Below the pieces are notes generated by a model that saw nothing but the letters and a program-made list of their open reading frames with translations, had not been told where the DNA came from and ran no database searches. From Pimelobacter simplex (GTDB lineage Bacteria > Actinomycetota > Actinomycetes > Propionibacteriales > Nocardioidaceae): 64,000 nt of DNA. Both the position numbers and the translations under genes were made by a program. The stretch covers positions 1,488,001 through 1,552,000 of the forward strand of contig NZ_CP096276.1 of NCBI RefSeq assembly GCF_024662235.1, given 5' to 3'. This document shows, one piece after another, positions 49,504 through 59,314 of the stretch. The first letter of the stretch is position 1. Every line of letters begins with the position of its first letter.

Positions 49504-50142
49504 TCACTCGATCTCAACGACGTAGGCGTCGTGGTCTGAAAGTTCCATGCCGTCAGCGAACGCGCTCACGCGTTCGACCGATGTGGCCGCCCAGAAGGCG
49601 GGAACGGCCACGTGGTTGATGCTGTAGGCGCCGACTTTGCGGTGGGGTGACGCGTCTGTCGGAGCGTGAAGGCCGAGACGCTCGAGTGCCCTGAGGATCG
49701 ACACCCGGCCGCCCCTGCTCCCCGCATTCAGGCGACCAGTTAGCTCGTGATTCCAATCGCCGCCCCAGACGATGGGAGCGACGGTCTCGATCGCCGCTAC
49801 AGCGGCAGCCGTTCGGGAGGCTTGGTCTCGGCCGGTCCACGTCGGAGCGCCACCGGCGTTTCGCCAGGGCAGAATCGATGAGGCAACCCGCAGGCCGTCG
49901 AACTCCGCGAGAGCCGTCGCAGCGTGGGGAGCGGGCAGCGGCCGCAGGCGCGTGCCCGCAGCGACTGCGGCCCAGCGACGGCCAGGCTGCATCTCGGCCC
50001 CGCCGAAGTGAATGTCGAAGCCACGGATCTCGACCGTCTCGACGACCTCGGTCAGCAGGAGCAGGTCCGCCCGTAGCGACTTGACCAGGCCGTGGTGCCG
50101 CGATGTCCATTTGCCTTCAAGATTCCAGGTCGCGATCCGCAC
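49504..50142 (-). CDS. Endonuclease/exonuclease/phosphatase (EEP) family protein
   Basis: 212 residues, short for the family but with its main catalytic motifs: ATWNLEG at the N-terminus (Asn and Glu), GGDWNHEL in the middle and SDHDAYVV at the end (Asp-His). It has no signal, so it should act in the cytoplasm, probably on DNA or RNA or a phosphoester. The ATG at 50142 is 31 bp after the stop of the LysM/BTAD gene, on the same strand, so it may be the last gene of the Tad pilus operon. It could be a host-directed or defence nuclease; a role in transfer is not evident. Confidence 0.85.
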   Translation of the reverse strand: MRIATWNLEGKWTSRHHGLVKSLRADLLLLTEVVETVEIRGFDIHFGGAEMQPGRRWAAVAAGTRLRPLPAPHAATALAEFDGLRVASSILPWRNAGGAPTWTGRDQASRTAAAVAAIETVAPIVWGGDWNHELTGRLNAGSRGGRVSILRALERLGLHAPTDASPHRKVGAYSINHVAVPAFWAATSVERVSAFADGMELSDHDAYVVEIE

Positions 50143-50173
50143 GGCTGAAGTCTTGCTTACGAGGGCCTGGCAA

Positions 50174-53100
50174 TCAGCCTGTTCGACGTGGCGCCCCCTG
50201 CCGCCTGCGCTCCGTGACCTCTCTCGTTCGAGGAGGCAGTTGGATCGGTCCGTAACCGTCGTCGCTTCGGTTGTGGACGCCGTTCCTCAGCCGAGCGTCA
50301 GCTTTGTCGGCGTCACCCATTGCTCGGTCGACCTCCGCGCGGTCGAGAGTTGCGACCTCGTCGTACGGCGAGGCAGCAATCGCGACGGCTGACGCGAAGT
50401 CGGCGAGTTGCAGGTCCGCGGTCGCGAGAGCATGTGTGGTCACGATGTGTGCCACGTCCACGATGGCGGCAGTCATGATCTGGTCGACACGGTCCCCCTC
50501 GAGCAGCCAGCCCCACCCGTCCTTGCGGAGCTCGGTGAACGGCTCGCCGCTGACCAAGTGGAGGGCGGCCACGAGGTCCTCCATCCCGTCCGCGCCGCGG
50601 CTCTGGCCTCGGGCACGTAGGCGGCGGAAGAGGTCGAGGTCCGTCAGCACGCCGTCGAGTGAGTACGTCCCGCCGACGCCATCGATGTGGGTCTGCTGCG
50701 CCCGTGGCAGGAACGGCTTCCCGGATCGATCCTTGCCCAACCATCGCCTCACGATGCTCAGGTCGGTGCGTGCTCGATGGGGGCGAATGCATAGGGCCGC
50801 GGCCAACTGGTCCGCGGTGACTCCGCGCGGATGGAGCGCGAGGTAGGCGAGGAACTCGAGGTAGTACGGCCGGCGGTGTGCCGTCGCGGTTGCGTCACCC
50901 AAGGTCCTGGCTGACACCGGTCCGAGCAGGGTCACCTTGGGCACGACCGGCATCGGCGACTCCCATCGGGCGAGGTCCTCGTCAAGCTCTGGATCGGCGG
51001 CATGCACCACCTGTGCGGCCTCCGGGCCCGCGCTGGGGGCCAAGGCTTCGACGTCCTCGACGGTGGTTGCCGCCCGGTCGGCGTAGACGTGAGCGTCGAG
51101 CGGCAGGAGTGACGAGGCGCCAGCCGGTTGCTCCTCCGGACGCGGGTCGGTGAGTTCGTCGACGAGCGCGCCCGCGCAGTCCGTCACGGTCTCCATCTCG
51201 GCGGCGCGGGGGACTGGCACCACCTGGGCCTCCGAAGTGAGATCGATCAGCGCGGCACACGCCTCGGCTTCGGTGGCTGTGAGCCCCGCGGATGCGAGAT
51301 CCAGGTCAAGGGAAGGAACTTGCACGCGGCCGTCGGTGCTCAGGTGGAGGTCGGCGTACGGCCGGGACGCTTCGCAGCCGACGGTCACCATCGCGATGCC
51401 GGAGCGTCCGGGGAAGCCGACGACGGCTCCGGCCAGCCGCGTCAGATCCGGACTCGTGTCGCCGCTCGCGATGATCACTGCGTGGAACTCGTCCGGCTCC
51501 CCGGTTGGGCTGGCGGTCGCGAGGTCGTTGACAAGCGCGTCAAGGAACGCGTCGTCTCCGGGCTCGTGGAAGTGGAAGAAGTCGCGGTTGATCGCCGCCA
51601 ACTCCGCGCCGATTCCCAGCGCTTCGACGTGTACCGGCGAGGCCCAAGGGTTGACGATCAACTCCGCCACGAGATTGCGAGCCAGGGCGGCACTACGGTC
51701 GGCGTCCCCTGACAAGGCCAGCGCACGAAGCTCCTCGAGGTTGAGCAGCACGAGCGCGCCGTCGTCTGCCTTACCGACGCTGACCAGCATCGGGTACGGC
51801 GGCAGTGCGTCCGGGGGCGGAGTCGGGACCGCCTCGACAGGGATGTGCCATGCAGCGCCTTCTCCGGTCCATGGCTTAGGGAGTTCAGCCGGCTCTGCGA
51901 GCGTCAACACGATCCGGCTGGAAGAGAGCCGGACGGAGAGCAGGCGAGGTGCAGGGGCCAGGCCCCGGAGCGCCGCATCAAGCTCCTCGATCGGATGGGC
52001 ATTGACGGATCCCGACACCTGCACCGACTTCTCGACTGAAAGCAACTCGTCCGGTGGTGGCGCGATGATCCTGCCGGGCCGGCGATAGCGCAGTTGGGTT
52101 CGCCGGTGCTGTCGGAGCACCAGCCAGAGCGACCCGGCCAGGAGCGCTCCTGCGCCGGCCAGTCCAGGGAGCAGCCAGGTTGGGGTGATCTCGTCCTCGG
52201 CAGATTCGGGGGAAGCCTGCTCGGGTGCGGGTTCTGCTCCTTCCGGAACGGGAGGAGTCGCGCCTTCGGTGGGAGGAATCGACTCGGGGAGAGGTGGGTC
52301 CTGATCGTGCTTCGGCTCCTGCGGCTCAACCGGATCCGACTGCCCCGGAATCGTGAGCTTCCAGCCGGGGAGGATGAGATCCGGGTCGGAGAGGTGGGCG
52401 CCGTTCGGCTGAACAGTGTCGCGCGATGCTCGGAAGATCGACGGGTAGGCATCAGCGTCGCCCAGTTGGTCCTCGGCGACCGCGGAGAGGGTGTCACCGG
52501 GCTGGACGACGTACGAGCCGCCCGAAGACCCGTCGGCGACGGGGACCTTGAGCACGGTCCCGGGCAGGAGGAAGTCGGGACGCCCGTCGAGGACGGCCTG
52601 GTTGAGGGCAACGAGCTCGACGTACCGCGTGCCGTCGCCGAGTCGCTCTTCGGCGATTTTCCAGAGACTGTCGCCGCGCTTCACCGTGTAGCGCTCCGTC
52701 TGCGGCTGCACCGTCTGCGCGTGCTCGTCTGCTCGCGGCTCTGCTGGCGCATCCAGAGCAACAGCTACCGGCGGCTCCTCCGGCAACGGCGCGGCGACTG
52801 CAGCATGCGCTCGAGGCTGGGGCAGTACGGCGCTGACCGTGGGGACGGCGACGAACAGCAGCGCCGCGGCCGCGACCAGGCGGTCTGCGGCAAGCTGAGG
52901 AATCGCGAGGCCTGGGAGGCGCGGCGTACGGATGCCGCGAGCCTGCGACACGATCGAGGCGACGAGCTGGCACGTGAAGACGGCCCACGCGATCCAGCAG
53001 ATTGCGGTGATGACCTGGAGCGCGAGCGTGCCGTCGTCCTGGGCCGTCAGCCTCGACCAGGTGAACGCGCTCGGGTCGGGCAGCGCGTCGATGGCGATGA

Positions 53101-53182
53101 GCACGACGGGCACCCCGATCACGAAGGCGACGAGCGTGAGTGTGGCCAGGAGGCCGCGAAGCCTGAAGTCGGTCCTGTTCAT
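50174..53182 (-). CDS. Large membrane protein with two LysM domains and a BTAD-like domain
   Basis: 1002 residues. Two or three membrane segments (about 10-32, 55-80 and 103-123) are followed by two LysM modules ([20 protein letters not shown], about 165, and [19 protein letters not shown], about 228), a Pro-rich linker and another membrane segment near 350. A large mixed domain and a C-terminal HTH plus BTAD (TPR-like) region ([21 protein letters not shown], then [15 protein letters not shown] helices) close it. LysM would bind peptidoglycan outside while BTAD acts inside, so it may sense the wall during pilus assembly or control expression. It is typical of actinobacterial Tad loci. The ATG overlaps the TadG-like stop. 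Confidence 0.82.
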   Translation of the reverse strand: MNRTDFRLRGLLATLTLVAFVIGVPVVLIAIDALPDPSAFTWSRLTAQDDGTLALQVITAICWIAWAVFTCQLVASIVSQARGIRTPRLPGLAIPQLAADRLVAAAALLFVAVPTVSAVLPQPRAHAAVAAPLPEEPPVAVALDAPAEPRADEHAQTVQPQTERYTVKRGDSLWKIAEERLGDGTRYVELVALNQAVLDGRPDFLLPGTVLKVPVADGSSGGSYVVQPGDTLSAVAEDQLGDADAYPSIFRASRDTVQPNGAHLSDPDLILPGWKLTIPGQSDPVEPQEPKHDQDPPLPESIPPTEGATPPVPEGAEPAPEQASPESAEDEITPTWLLPGLAGAGALLAGSLWLVLRQHRRTQLRYRRPGRIIAPPPDELLSVEKSVQVSGSVNAHPIEELDAALRGLAPAPRLLSVRLSSSRIVLTLAEPAELPKPWTGEGAAWHIPVEAVPTPPPDALPPYPMLVSVGKADDGALVLLNLEELRALALSGDADRSAALARNLVAELIVNPWASPVHVEALGIGAELAAINRDFFHFHEPGDDAFLDALVNDLATASPTGEPDEFHAVIIASGDTSPDLTRLAGAVVGFPGRSGIAMVTVGCEASRPYADLHLSTDGRVQVPSLDLDLASAGLTATEAEACAALIDLTSEAQVVPVPRAAEMETVTDCAGALVDELTDPRPEEQPAGASSLLPLDAHVYADRAATTVEDVEALAPSAGPEAAQVVHAADPELDEDLARWESPMPVVPKVTLLGPVSARTLGDATATAHRRPYYLEFLAYLALHPRGVTADQLAAALCIRPHRARTDLSIVRRWLGKDRSGKPFLPRAQQTHIDGVGGTYSLDGVLTDLDLFRRLRARGQSRGADGMEDLVAALHLVSGEPFTELRKDGWGWLLEGDRVDQIMTAAIVDVAHIVTTHALATADLQLADFASAVAIAASPYDEVATLDRAEVDRAMGDADKADARLRNGVHNRSDDGYGPIQLPPRTREVTERRRQGAPRRTG

Positions 53183-53598
53183 TGCTCGCTACCTCCGAGG
53201 GTGCGGACGAGTCGCGCGGTCGCGGTGCCGGTGACGTCGAGGCGGTTGATGCCGATGAGACCGAGGAACTGCGGGTCGTAGGAGTCCGAGACGGTCACCG
53301 TGATCGTGGTGCCGTCGTTGATGGTGACCGTTCCGGCGACGCCGGCCGCGTCGAGATAGCGCTGGGCAGCGGCACGTGCCGCGGCGGGAGAGATCGCGAG
53401 GTCGTGCCCCTGGATGGCCGAGCTTCCTTCGACCTCCTCGCCACCTGCCCGTGCGGCCTGCGCGGCGACGTCGTGGGCACGCTCGTGGGCGTGGACCTGG
53501 CCACCGAGGTCGACCGCCAGTCCGACAAGGAAGATCATCACGAAGCTGGACAAGGCCAGCCACACGGTGATGGAGCCGCGATCGTCCCGGCGGCTCAT
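53179..53598 (-). CDS. TadG-like pilus assembly protein
   Basis: 139 residues from the ATG at 53598. The start [23 protein letters not shown] is the prepilin-like segment of TadE/TadG proteins, with one membrane helix. The rest is an extracytoplasmic domain with a [15 protein letters not shown] beta pattern. It overlaps TadE-like gene 2 upstream (53595-53598) and the LysM gene downstream by four bases each, so it is translated with them. It should be a minor pseudopilin or assembly factor. Confidence 0.8.
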   Translation of the reverse strand: MSRRDDRGSITVWLALSSFVMIFLVGLAVDLGGQVHAHERAHDVAAQAARAGGEEVEGSSAIQGHDLAISPAAARAAAQRYLDAAGVAGTVTINDGTTITVTVSDSYDPQFLGLIGINRLDVTGTATARLVRTLGGSEQ

Positions 53599-54017
53599 CG
53601 TTCCCGCCAGGTGTCGATCGGACTGGACATCGTCGCGCGCATGACGCGGGATCCGGGGACTCCCGGAACGGCGAGATCGGACAGGTCGAGTCGGCACGCG
53701 ACAGTCACGTTCACCGAGCCAGGAACGCCAGGCTGCTTGTCGAAGTCGCTCGTGTCGACGGCGACATCGATGGCCGAGCACCCGATCTTCTGGTTGGTGA
53801 TGCTCGAAGTCGCCGCCTCGCGGGCATCCGCTCGGGCGGCGCCGGCATTGCGCGCGAGTGAGGCAGACCGAGCAGCATCGGCGGCGGCGGACTGGAGCGC
53901 CTGATGAGTGGTCGCCGTACGGCCTCCGAAGATGACCAGGCCGACGAAGAGCGCGAAGGCGGGCACGCCGATCGCCGCCTCGATCGCTGCTGAACCGCGT
54001 TCGTCCCGGCGGATCAC
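53595..54017 (-). CDS. TadE-family pseudopilin (second)
   Basis: 140 residues from GTG at 54017, which overlaps the previous stop (54014-54017). The sequence IRRDERGSAAIEAAIGVPAFALFVGLVIFGG has the RGS...E pre-pseudopilin site and a hydrophobic helix. It is followed by an outer domain with two Cys. It belongs to the Tad locus and should be processed by a TadV-type peptidase (none seen in this window). Confidence 0.82.
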   Translation of the reverse strand: MIRRDERGSAAIEAAIGVPAFALFVGLVIFGGRTATTHQALQSAAADAARSASLARNAGAARADAREAATSSITNQKIGCSAIDVAVDTSDFDKQPGVPGSVNVTVACRLDLSDLAVPGVPGSRVMRATMSSPIDTWRER

Positions 54018-54430
54018 GGCGCCGTCGCCTGCTCGACCGGCACGCTCGCGCTCTGCGTGATCCGGACCTTCCAACCCGGAATGACGCTCAGGGAGAAGCC
54101 ACTGACCGTCACGGTGGCAGTCGTGGCGGTCCGGTTCGCACTCGTCGACGTCGCGGTGATGACGTCATCACCACCGGCCTCGGCGAGGAAGTCGTTGGCC
54201 GCGCCGACCCCGTCGGACTCCCGGCCCTGCTCGGCTCCAGCGGCTCTGGCACCCTGCTGCGCGGCCGCGATGGCGACCGACTTCGCGTGGTAGTAGAGCG
54301 CTGCCTGCATCCCGAGGAACATGACCGCGAACAGTGCGGGCAGCAGGACGACGAGCTCGATCGAGACCGAGCCCCGTTCGCCGCGTCGCCGGCGGCGGCT
54401 ACTTGATCTTGCCCGCTTCTGAGGTGACAT
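54014..54430 (-). CDS. TadE-family pseudopilin (first)
   Basis: 138 residues. A very basic N-terminus (KRARSSSRRRRRGERGS) precedes SVSIELVVLLPALFAVMFLG, the conserved cleavage region and membrane helix of TadE. The outer part is Thr/Ala-rich. It overlaps the Flp-like gene by 32 bp in another frame and is coupled to the next TadE-like gene by GTGA. Confidence 0.85.
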   Translation of the reverse strand: MSPQKRARSSSRRRRRGERGSVSIELVVLLPALFAVMFLGMQAALYYHAKSVAIAAAQQGARAAGAEQGRESDGVGAANDFLAEAGGDDVITATSTSANRTATTATVTVSGFSLSVIPGWKVRITQSASVPVEQATAP

Positions 54431-54593
54431 AGTTCGTGACCGCGAGGACCACGATCCCGACGATGCCGATGACCGCGACGGCCCAGAGGACGTGCTCCAT
54501 CGTCACCGACCCGCGTTCACTGCGGCGGGAAGCTCGCAGGTCGTCGTACGTGCTTAGTGCTGCGATCTGCAGCAGGACCAGAACCTTCAACAT
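54399..54593 (-). CDS. Flp-type pilin (Tad pilus major subunit candidate)
   Basis: 64 residues, usual length for a Flp pilin. It has a hydrophobic leader (MLKVLVLLQIAALSTYDDL), then SERGSVTMEHVLWAVAVIG, which carries the Gly-x4-Glu pattern of the cleavage site, and a single transmembrane helix of about 20 residues. GGAGG lies 7 bases upstream of the ATG. It is the only Flp-like gene in the locus and so the likely pilus fibre subunit. Confidence 0.8.
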   Translation of the reverse strand: MLKVLVLLQIAALSTYDDLRASRRSERGSVTMEHVLWAVAVIGIVGIVVLAVTNYVTSEAGKIK

Positions 54594-54625
54594 GGGGTTT
54601 CCTCCTGTGGATGTGTCCTTCCGTG

Positions 54626-55525
54626 TCACGAGTTCGTGAACATGCGAAGCAGTGAGGGCGCGACGAGCAGCGCCATGAAGATCACGCCGAGCAGGGAGCC
54701 GGGCATCGACATGCGCTCGCCGACGGCGTTGGCCTGAGCGAGCTCGTCGTTGAGCATCGCTGTGCGCATGGCGGCGGAGCGGGCGCGCAGGGTGGCGTAC
54801 ACGCCGGCTCCTTCCTCGCCCGAGAGGCGCATGATGTCGGCGAAGTCGTCGAGCTCGGGCAGTCCGAGCTCCTCTGCCAAGGTGTGCAGCGCGTCCCAGG
54901 GCGGCAGTCCTGACCACCGCGACCGGGTGAGCTCCTCGGACAGCCGCGTGAACACCCACGAGTCGCCGACCTCGGCCGCAGCCTCCATCGCCTGGCGGTG
55001 GCCGATGCCGTTGTTCCGCTCCAACGCCACGAGGTCGATGTAGGCGCCGAGCGCTCGGGCAAACTCGGTCCGTGCCTTCTTGGCGTCGTCGAGGGCGTTG
55101 TAGTTCGGGATGAAGAACATGACGGCGGCCAGCGCGAGCGAGGCGACGGCCGGGAGTTGGAACGGGATGCTCAGCCCGAATGCGTTGAAGAGCGTGACGA
55201 GCACCGGCGGGATGACGAGGCCAAGTCCGGCGAACATCAGCTTCTCGCCGTAGAACTGCGCGACCGGGATCCGCAGCAGCGCGAGTTCGCGAGTGGGCGT
55301 GCGAACCCAGAGGCCGGGCGGCAGGACGCGAAGCCCCCACAGGCCGAGCCGCTCCTTGCTCGACCGCGCGGCGTCGGTGGCGCTCGCGCGCGGACGCGAC
55401 GAGGAGACTCTCTCGAGCGCGTCGGCGAGGTCGGGCTCCGCGGGCAGGAGGCGGGCGACGAGAAGGACGAGGCCGAGGCCGACGAGACCTCCGGCAAGGA
55501 TCGCCAACTGCAATCCGGTGATCAT
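54626..55525 (-). CDS. tadC: TadC-type platform protein (T2SS F domain)
   Basis: 299 residues from the ATG at 55525, overlapping the TadB stop by four bases. Three or four membrane segments (3-23, about 100-140 and 275-295) surround a T2SSF domain with ELERNNGIGHRQAMEAAAEV-type and LGLPELDDFADIMRLSGEEGAGVY segments typical of TadC. It forms the inner-membrane platform of the Tad pilus together with TadB. Confidence 0.88.
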   Translation of the reverse strand: MITGLQLAILAGGLVGLGLVLLVARLLPAEPDLADALERVSSSRPRASATDAARSSKERLGLWGLRVLPPGLWVRTPTRELALLRIPVAQFYGEKLMFAGLGLVIPPVLVTLFNAFGLSIPFQLPAVASLALAAVMFFIPNYNALDDAKKARTEFARALGAYIDLVALERNNGIGHRQAMEAAAEVGDSWVFTRLSEELTRSRWSGLPPWDALHTLAEELGLPELDDFADIMRLSGEEGAGVYATLRARSAAMRTAMLNDELAQANAVGERMSMPGSLLGVIFMALLVAPSLLRMFTNS

Positions 55526-56379
55526 CGCGGCGCCTCCGCGACTGCGCGGGTTGCCAGGAACCGGGGGAGAGGCTTGCCTGCGGCCATGCGCCGCATCCAG
55601 ACCAAGGTGGCGACGTACGCCGAGAGGAGGAGCACGAGGAGAACCTGGCCGACCGGGGTGCGGTACGGCTCGACGTACGTCCCGGACAGCGCAAGTACGA
55701 CGAGCACGCTGGCGCTGATCAACGTGACCCACCGCGCGGTCGCTCGCGGCTTGGCTCGGTCTGCCTCGACCTGGCGCCGAGCACGCACGTCGGCGCCGAC
55801 CGACTCGGCGAGCCCTTCGAGCACACTCGCGAGCCCGGCGCCGCGTCGACGGGCGCCCAGGATCAGGTTCGCTGCAATCAGGTCGCCGGTCGCGTCGTCG
55901 AGTTCGTCGGCGAACGCGCGCAGCGCCTTCTCGGTGTCCCACCGTGCCCGCAGCCGTGTCACGAGTCGGTGGACCTCGTCGGCGATCGGCGCGGGCGTCG
56001 AGCGCAGAGTTGCGACCAGCGCCTGCTCCAGGCCGATACCGACGGTGAGGACTCCGGACAGCGATCGAGTCCATTCCTCCATCGCTTCGAGGCGTGCGAT
56101 CTGCGTGGCGGCCGGCGGAGCGCTGAGCAGTAGGGGCAACCCGATGACGGCGACCGGGGCGAGGACCAGCGGCAGGATCCAGCCCGTGATGAGCCATCCG
56201 ACGAGGCCGAGCGCGCCACCGGCAAGAAGCAGGACTCGGGTTCGCCGGTTGAGGGCGCGGCGCCGGCTGGCTGCGGTGGGCTCCCGCGGCGGTATCGCGG
56301 TTGGGCGCAGGCCGATGACCACACCGAGGAGCCCCAGGGCGACGAGTCCACCCGCGAGTGCGGGAAGGATCGTGGTCAT
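55522..56379 (-). CDS. tadB: TadB-type platform protein (T2SS F domain)
   Basis: 285 residues. It has an N-terminal membrane helix, a further pair at about 50-90, the cytoplasmic T2SSF domain with GLEQALVATLRSTPAPIADEV and ILGARRRGAGLASVLEGLAE, and a C-terminal helix pair at about 220-265. It overlaps the ATPase gene upstream (56376-56379) and TadC downstream. It is the second half of the platform of the Tad pilus. Confidence 0.88.
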   Translation of the reverse strand: MTTILPALAGGLVALGLLGVVIGLRPTAIPPREPTAASRRRALNRRTRVLLLAGGALGLVGWLITGWILPLVLAPVAVIGLPLLLSAPPAATQIARLEAMEEWTRSLSGVLTVGIGLEQALVATLRSTPAPIADEVHRLVTRLRARWDTEKALRAFADELDDATGDLIAANLILGARRRGAGLASVLEGLAESVGADVRARRQVEADRAKPRATARWVTLISASVLVVLALSGTYVEPYRTPVGQVLLVLLLSAYVATLVWMRRMAAGKPLPRFLATRAVAEAPR

Positions 56380-57851
56380 GTCCGGGCTCTCAGCTGTTGG
56401 CTACCGAGGTACGCCGCCAGGTCGAATCCGTGCTGGGCGAGTCGGCGGTACTCGTCGGGCAGGACATCGGGGACTGCGACGCCAGCGGCATCGCTGCGGA
56501 ACACGTGGGTGGTCGCGTAGCCAGGCTCCTTCTCACCGGGCGCGAGCGCGATGACCTCCGCGACCCGTCTGGTCCGCTGAGCCCCGCCTGGCACGACCTT
56601 GGTCTCCAGGCTCAATTGGACGATCAGGTCGACGGTCGCTGCGAGCTTGCTGGTGGCGAGACCCTGCGTGACGTGCGGACCCGCTTCCATCGCGCAGGTC
56701 ACGAGCTTGCGTACGGCGGCCACGGCGTCGGCCGCGTGAGTGGTGGAGATGGAACCCGTGCCGGACTCCATCGCCTTGATCATCGCCCAGATCTCCTTGC
56801 CACGGACCTCGCCGACGATCTGCCGCGAGAGGTTGAAACGGAAGGAGTCGACCAGTGCCTCGTCGAGCGTGAACTCACCCGACTGCCGCCCGTCGGGACC
56901 ACGTTCACCCGATCCCGGCCGGGCCTCCCAGGGTATGACCACCTTGTGCCGACCGAGCTCGTGGAGGTGCAGCTCGTACTCGGTCTCGAAGGTGCCGATC
57001 GCCTCGAGCTCGTCGATCTCGGCGCACAGGGCGCGGACCAGCGTGGTCTTCCCGGCCCCCTGCGCCCCGGCGACCACGATCGAGCACCGAGCGCGCACCG
57101 CGGCCCTCAGGAACGAGGCGACGACGAGCGTCATCATGTCGCGCTTGACGAGGTCGTCCAGGGTCACCCGCATCAGCCGGTGCCGACGGATCACGACGGA
57201 CGGCCGGGTGGTCACCCACGCCACGGCCGCCAGCCGGGAGCCGCCGTCCAGCCTCATGTGCAGACTCGGTTGCGCCTCGGAGAAGGACCGCGCATTCACC
57301 TCGCTGCGAGAGGCAAGGAAGACGAGGAAGTCGATCAGCTCCTGATCGGAATCGGCCACCGACGGTCCGGGAACGAGCGTCCCGTCGATCAGCTCGAGCT
57401 GCACGTTGTCGTGGCCGACGATGACGATGTTCTCGATCCGATCGTCATCCACCAAGGGCTGCAGGCGGCCCAGGCGGAAGAGTGAGTCGAACACGGCCTG
57501 CGCGGTCGCCTGCTGCTTCGCGGGACTCCACGACCCGAGCCCGGCGTCGACGGCCTCTTCCATCGCAGACTCGATCAGGTCCAGCACGATCGACCGGCCC
57601 AGCTCCTGCTGTGCCTCCTTGCCGAGACGGGCACGCCCGGACTGCACGGCCTGGCTCAGCTGCTCGGAGGCCTGGGCGCGCAGTGTCGAGACGAGCGCCC
57701 AGTCGACATCGGAGGTGGCCGGGGGCGGCGATGCAACGGTCGCGTCGAGACCGCTCGGCACCTCGTGGGGGACGCCGTTGGTCGTCTGGCTGAAGAGCGG
57801 CAGGCGCGTCAGGTCGCCGTACTCGTTCGAGAATCGGTAGGTCTCGGTCAT
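56376..57851 (-). CDS. tadA: TadA/CpaF-type secretion ATPase
   Basis: 491 residues of the type II/IV secretion ATPase family. Walker A GAQGAGKTT, the Asp box-like FETEYELH and Walker B region LSRQIVGEVRGKE, the His box TTHAADA and an N-terminal 3-helix part (about 50-110) all match TadA/CpaF. It energises pilus extension, perhaps also retraction. The ATG overlaps the TadZ-like stop (57848-57851). Confidence 0.93.
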   Translation of the reverse strand: MTETYRFSNEYGDLTRLPLFSQTTNGVPHEVPSGLDATVASPPPATSDVDWALVSTLRAQASEQLSQAVQSGRARLGKEAQQELGRSIVLDLIESAMEEAVDAGLGSWSPAKQQATAQAVFDSLFRLGRLQPLVDDDRIENIVIVGHDNVQLELIDGTLVPGPSVADSDQELIDFLVFLASRSEVNARSFSEAQPSLHMRLDGGSRLAAVAWVTTRPSVVIRRHRLMRVTLDDLVKRDMMTLVVASFLRAAVRARCSIVVAGAQGAGKTTLVRALCAEIDELEAIGTFETEYELHLHELGRHKVVIPWEARPGSGERGPDGRQSGEFTLDEALVDSFRFNLSRQIVGEVRGKEIWAMIKAMESGTGSISTTHAADAVAAVRKLVTCAMEAGPHVTQGLATSKLAATVDLIVQLSLETKVVPGGAQRTRRVAEVIALAPGEKEPGYATTHVFRSDAAGVAVPDVLPDEYRRLAQHGFDLAAYLGSQQLRART

Positions 57852-58612
57852 GGCCGCGCCTCCTCGACCAGCGCGAACCGACCACGGGCGATGTGCGCCT
57901 GCACCGATTGGACCGTGGCCTGGAGCGCGCGGATGTAGGGGCCGGTCTCGAAGTGCTTCGGGGGCGCCGCGCCGCGGTGATACACGGCCGCGGCTGCCGG
58001 ATCGTCCGGCAGGTCGGCGACGACGGGCATGCCGAGAACCTTGGAGACCTCAGTGGCTCGATAAGGCTGGTCCTCGGCGATGAGAAGCAAGCCGGGGTGA
58101 CGCCATCCGGTGGCGGGCTGCCGGACGGACTCCGCCCACGAACGAGCTGCCGAGATCGCCGGCAGAGTGGCCCTGGTGACCAGGAGCGCCGCGTCGGCGG
58201 CGTCCAGCAGCGGGGTCGGCGAGCCCATGAGGCCGAGCCGGCCGGCATCGACGATGACGTCCTGGCCGTTGTCATCCAGATCGCGGAGTGCGGCCGCCAA
58301 CGGCTCCCAGAGGTCACGCAGCGCGGTGGCCTGCGCGTGCGATCGGATGCCGGCGACCAGCGAGACGTTCGGGCTTAGCGGCCGTACGAAGTCCCGCAGC
58401 GCGTCCGCCGTGCCGAGGGGTGAGAGGGCGAGCTCGATCAACCCGGCGTCGTACGGCGTCGTGCCGCGGAGGAACCCGGCGAGGACGCCGGATCCGCCGG
58501 TCGGGTCGGCTTCGACGAGGAGCACCGGGCGTGGCCAACTGAACGCCATGCCGACTGCGGTGGTGGTGACGCCGGGCGAACCGGAGGCCGAGGTCAGGCA
58601 CACGATCGCCAT
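57848..58612 (-). CDS. TadZ-like ParA/MinD-type ATPase
   Basis: 254 residues, with ASGSPGVTTTAVGMAFSWPR as deviant Walker A (lacks the usual GKT Lys pair: here GVTTT), VEADPTGGSG as A'-like motif and a DVIVDAGRLG switch. The missing Walker Lys suggests weak or no ATPase activity, as found in many TadZ proteins that localise the pilus. It is placed between the SAF/CpaB-like gene (TGATG overlap at 58612) and TadA. Confidence 0.83.
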   Translation of the reverse strand: MAIVCLTSASGSPGVTTTAVGMAFSWPRPVLLVEADPTGGSGVLAGFLRGTTPYDAGLIELALSPLGTADALRDFVRPLSPNVSLVAGIRSHAQATALRDLWEPLAAALRDLDDNGQDVIVDAGRLGLMGSPTPLLDAADAALLVTRATLPAISAARSWAESVRQPATGWRHPGLLLIAEDQPYRATEVSKVLGMPVVADLPDDPAAAAVYHRGAAPPKHFETGPYIRALQATVQSVQAHIARGRFALVEEARP

Positions 58613-59289
58613 CACTGGGCTCCCGAGTCGAGGATCAGCGCGACGTTGCCGGTCGCGGCGCGGGCCGCGAGGACGCTCGCGTCGGCGTACGGCACCAGGA
58701 CGTTGACGACGGTGTTGCCGGTGGTCTCGTCGATCGCTGTGTCCACGACCTCGGCGGCGGTGAACTGTGGCGCGCCGGTCGGGGCATCGCCGTTGGCGGC
58801 CGGGGTGACGATGATGCGCACCTTGTCGCCGCCGTGCATGGGGAGCGCTGGGACCTGGGCCGGGGTCAGCGAGATGCCGACGATCGACTGGCCTTCCGGC
58901 GGCAGCGGTGTATCGGTCGTCGACTCGGTCGTGATCAGTCCGCCGGCAGAGATGTCGAGCGCGGCGCGTTGGCCGACGATCTCGTCGTACGCCGACGCAG
59001 GGAGTGGCTCCAGAGCCGGATCGCCACTGATCCGGATGCGCCGGACGTCGTCGGCGGTGATGACCTCGCCTCGATGGATCGTCTTCGTCGCAGCGAGGAC
59101 CTCCTCGGTGCTGGTCGTCGCGTTCCATGCCCAGGCACCGAGAAGGCAGCCGAGGGCGGTGACGACGACGGCACCGACCACGAGTCCGGGCCGCCTGCGA
59201 AGCTTGGGCGGGGGAGTGACCGGCGGGCCGGCGTCGGGCGCGGTGCGGTGGGGGCCGGGCTTCCGGTCCTCTCGGGCAGTCGTGGTCAC
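58612..59289 (-). CDS. SAF-domain protein, CpaB-like
   Basis: 225 residues: a Pro-rich cytoplasmic start (1-32), one membrane helix (about 33-56) and an outer SAF domain (VLAATKTIHRGEVITADDVRRI, then YADASVLAA). CpaB/RcpC proteins of this type belong to Tad pilus systems. The start at 59289 lies 25 bp after the large secreted gene's stop. Confidence 0.85.
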   Translation of the reverse strand: MTTTAREDRKPGPHRTAPDAGPPVTPPPKLRRRPGLVVGAVVVTALGCLLGAWAWNATTSTEEVLAATKTIHRGEVITADDVRRIRISGDPALEPLPASAYDEIVGQRAALDISAGGLITTESTTDTPLPPEGQSIVGISLTPAQVPALPMHGGDKVRIIVTPAANGDAPTGAPQFTAAEVVDTAIDETTGNTVVNVLVPYADASVLAARAATGNVALILDSGAQ

Positions 59290-59314
59290 TTCGTCCCTCC
59301 CCGCGCAGCGCTCG

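Noticed and set aside
54998-56554. 518-codon open frame on the plus strand
   Set aside because: It is antisense to TadB/TadC, with low-complexity basic composition.
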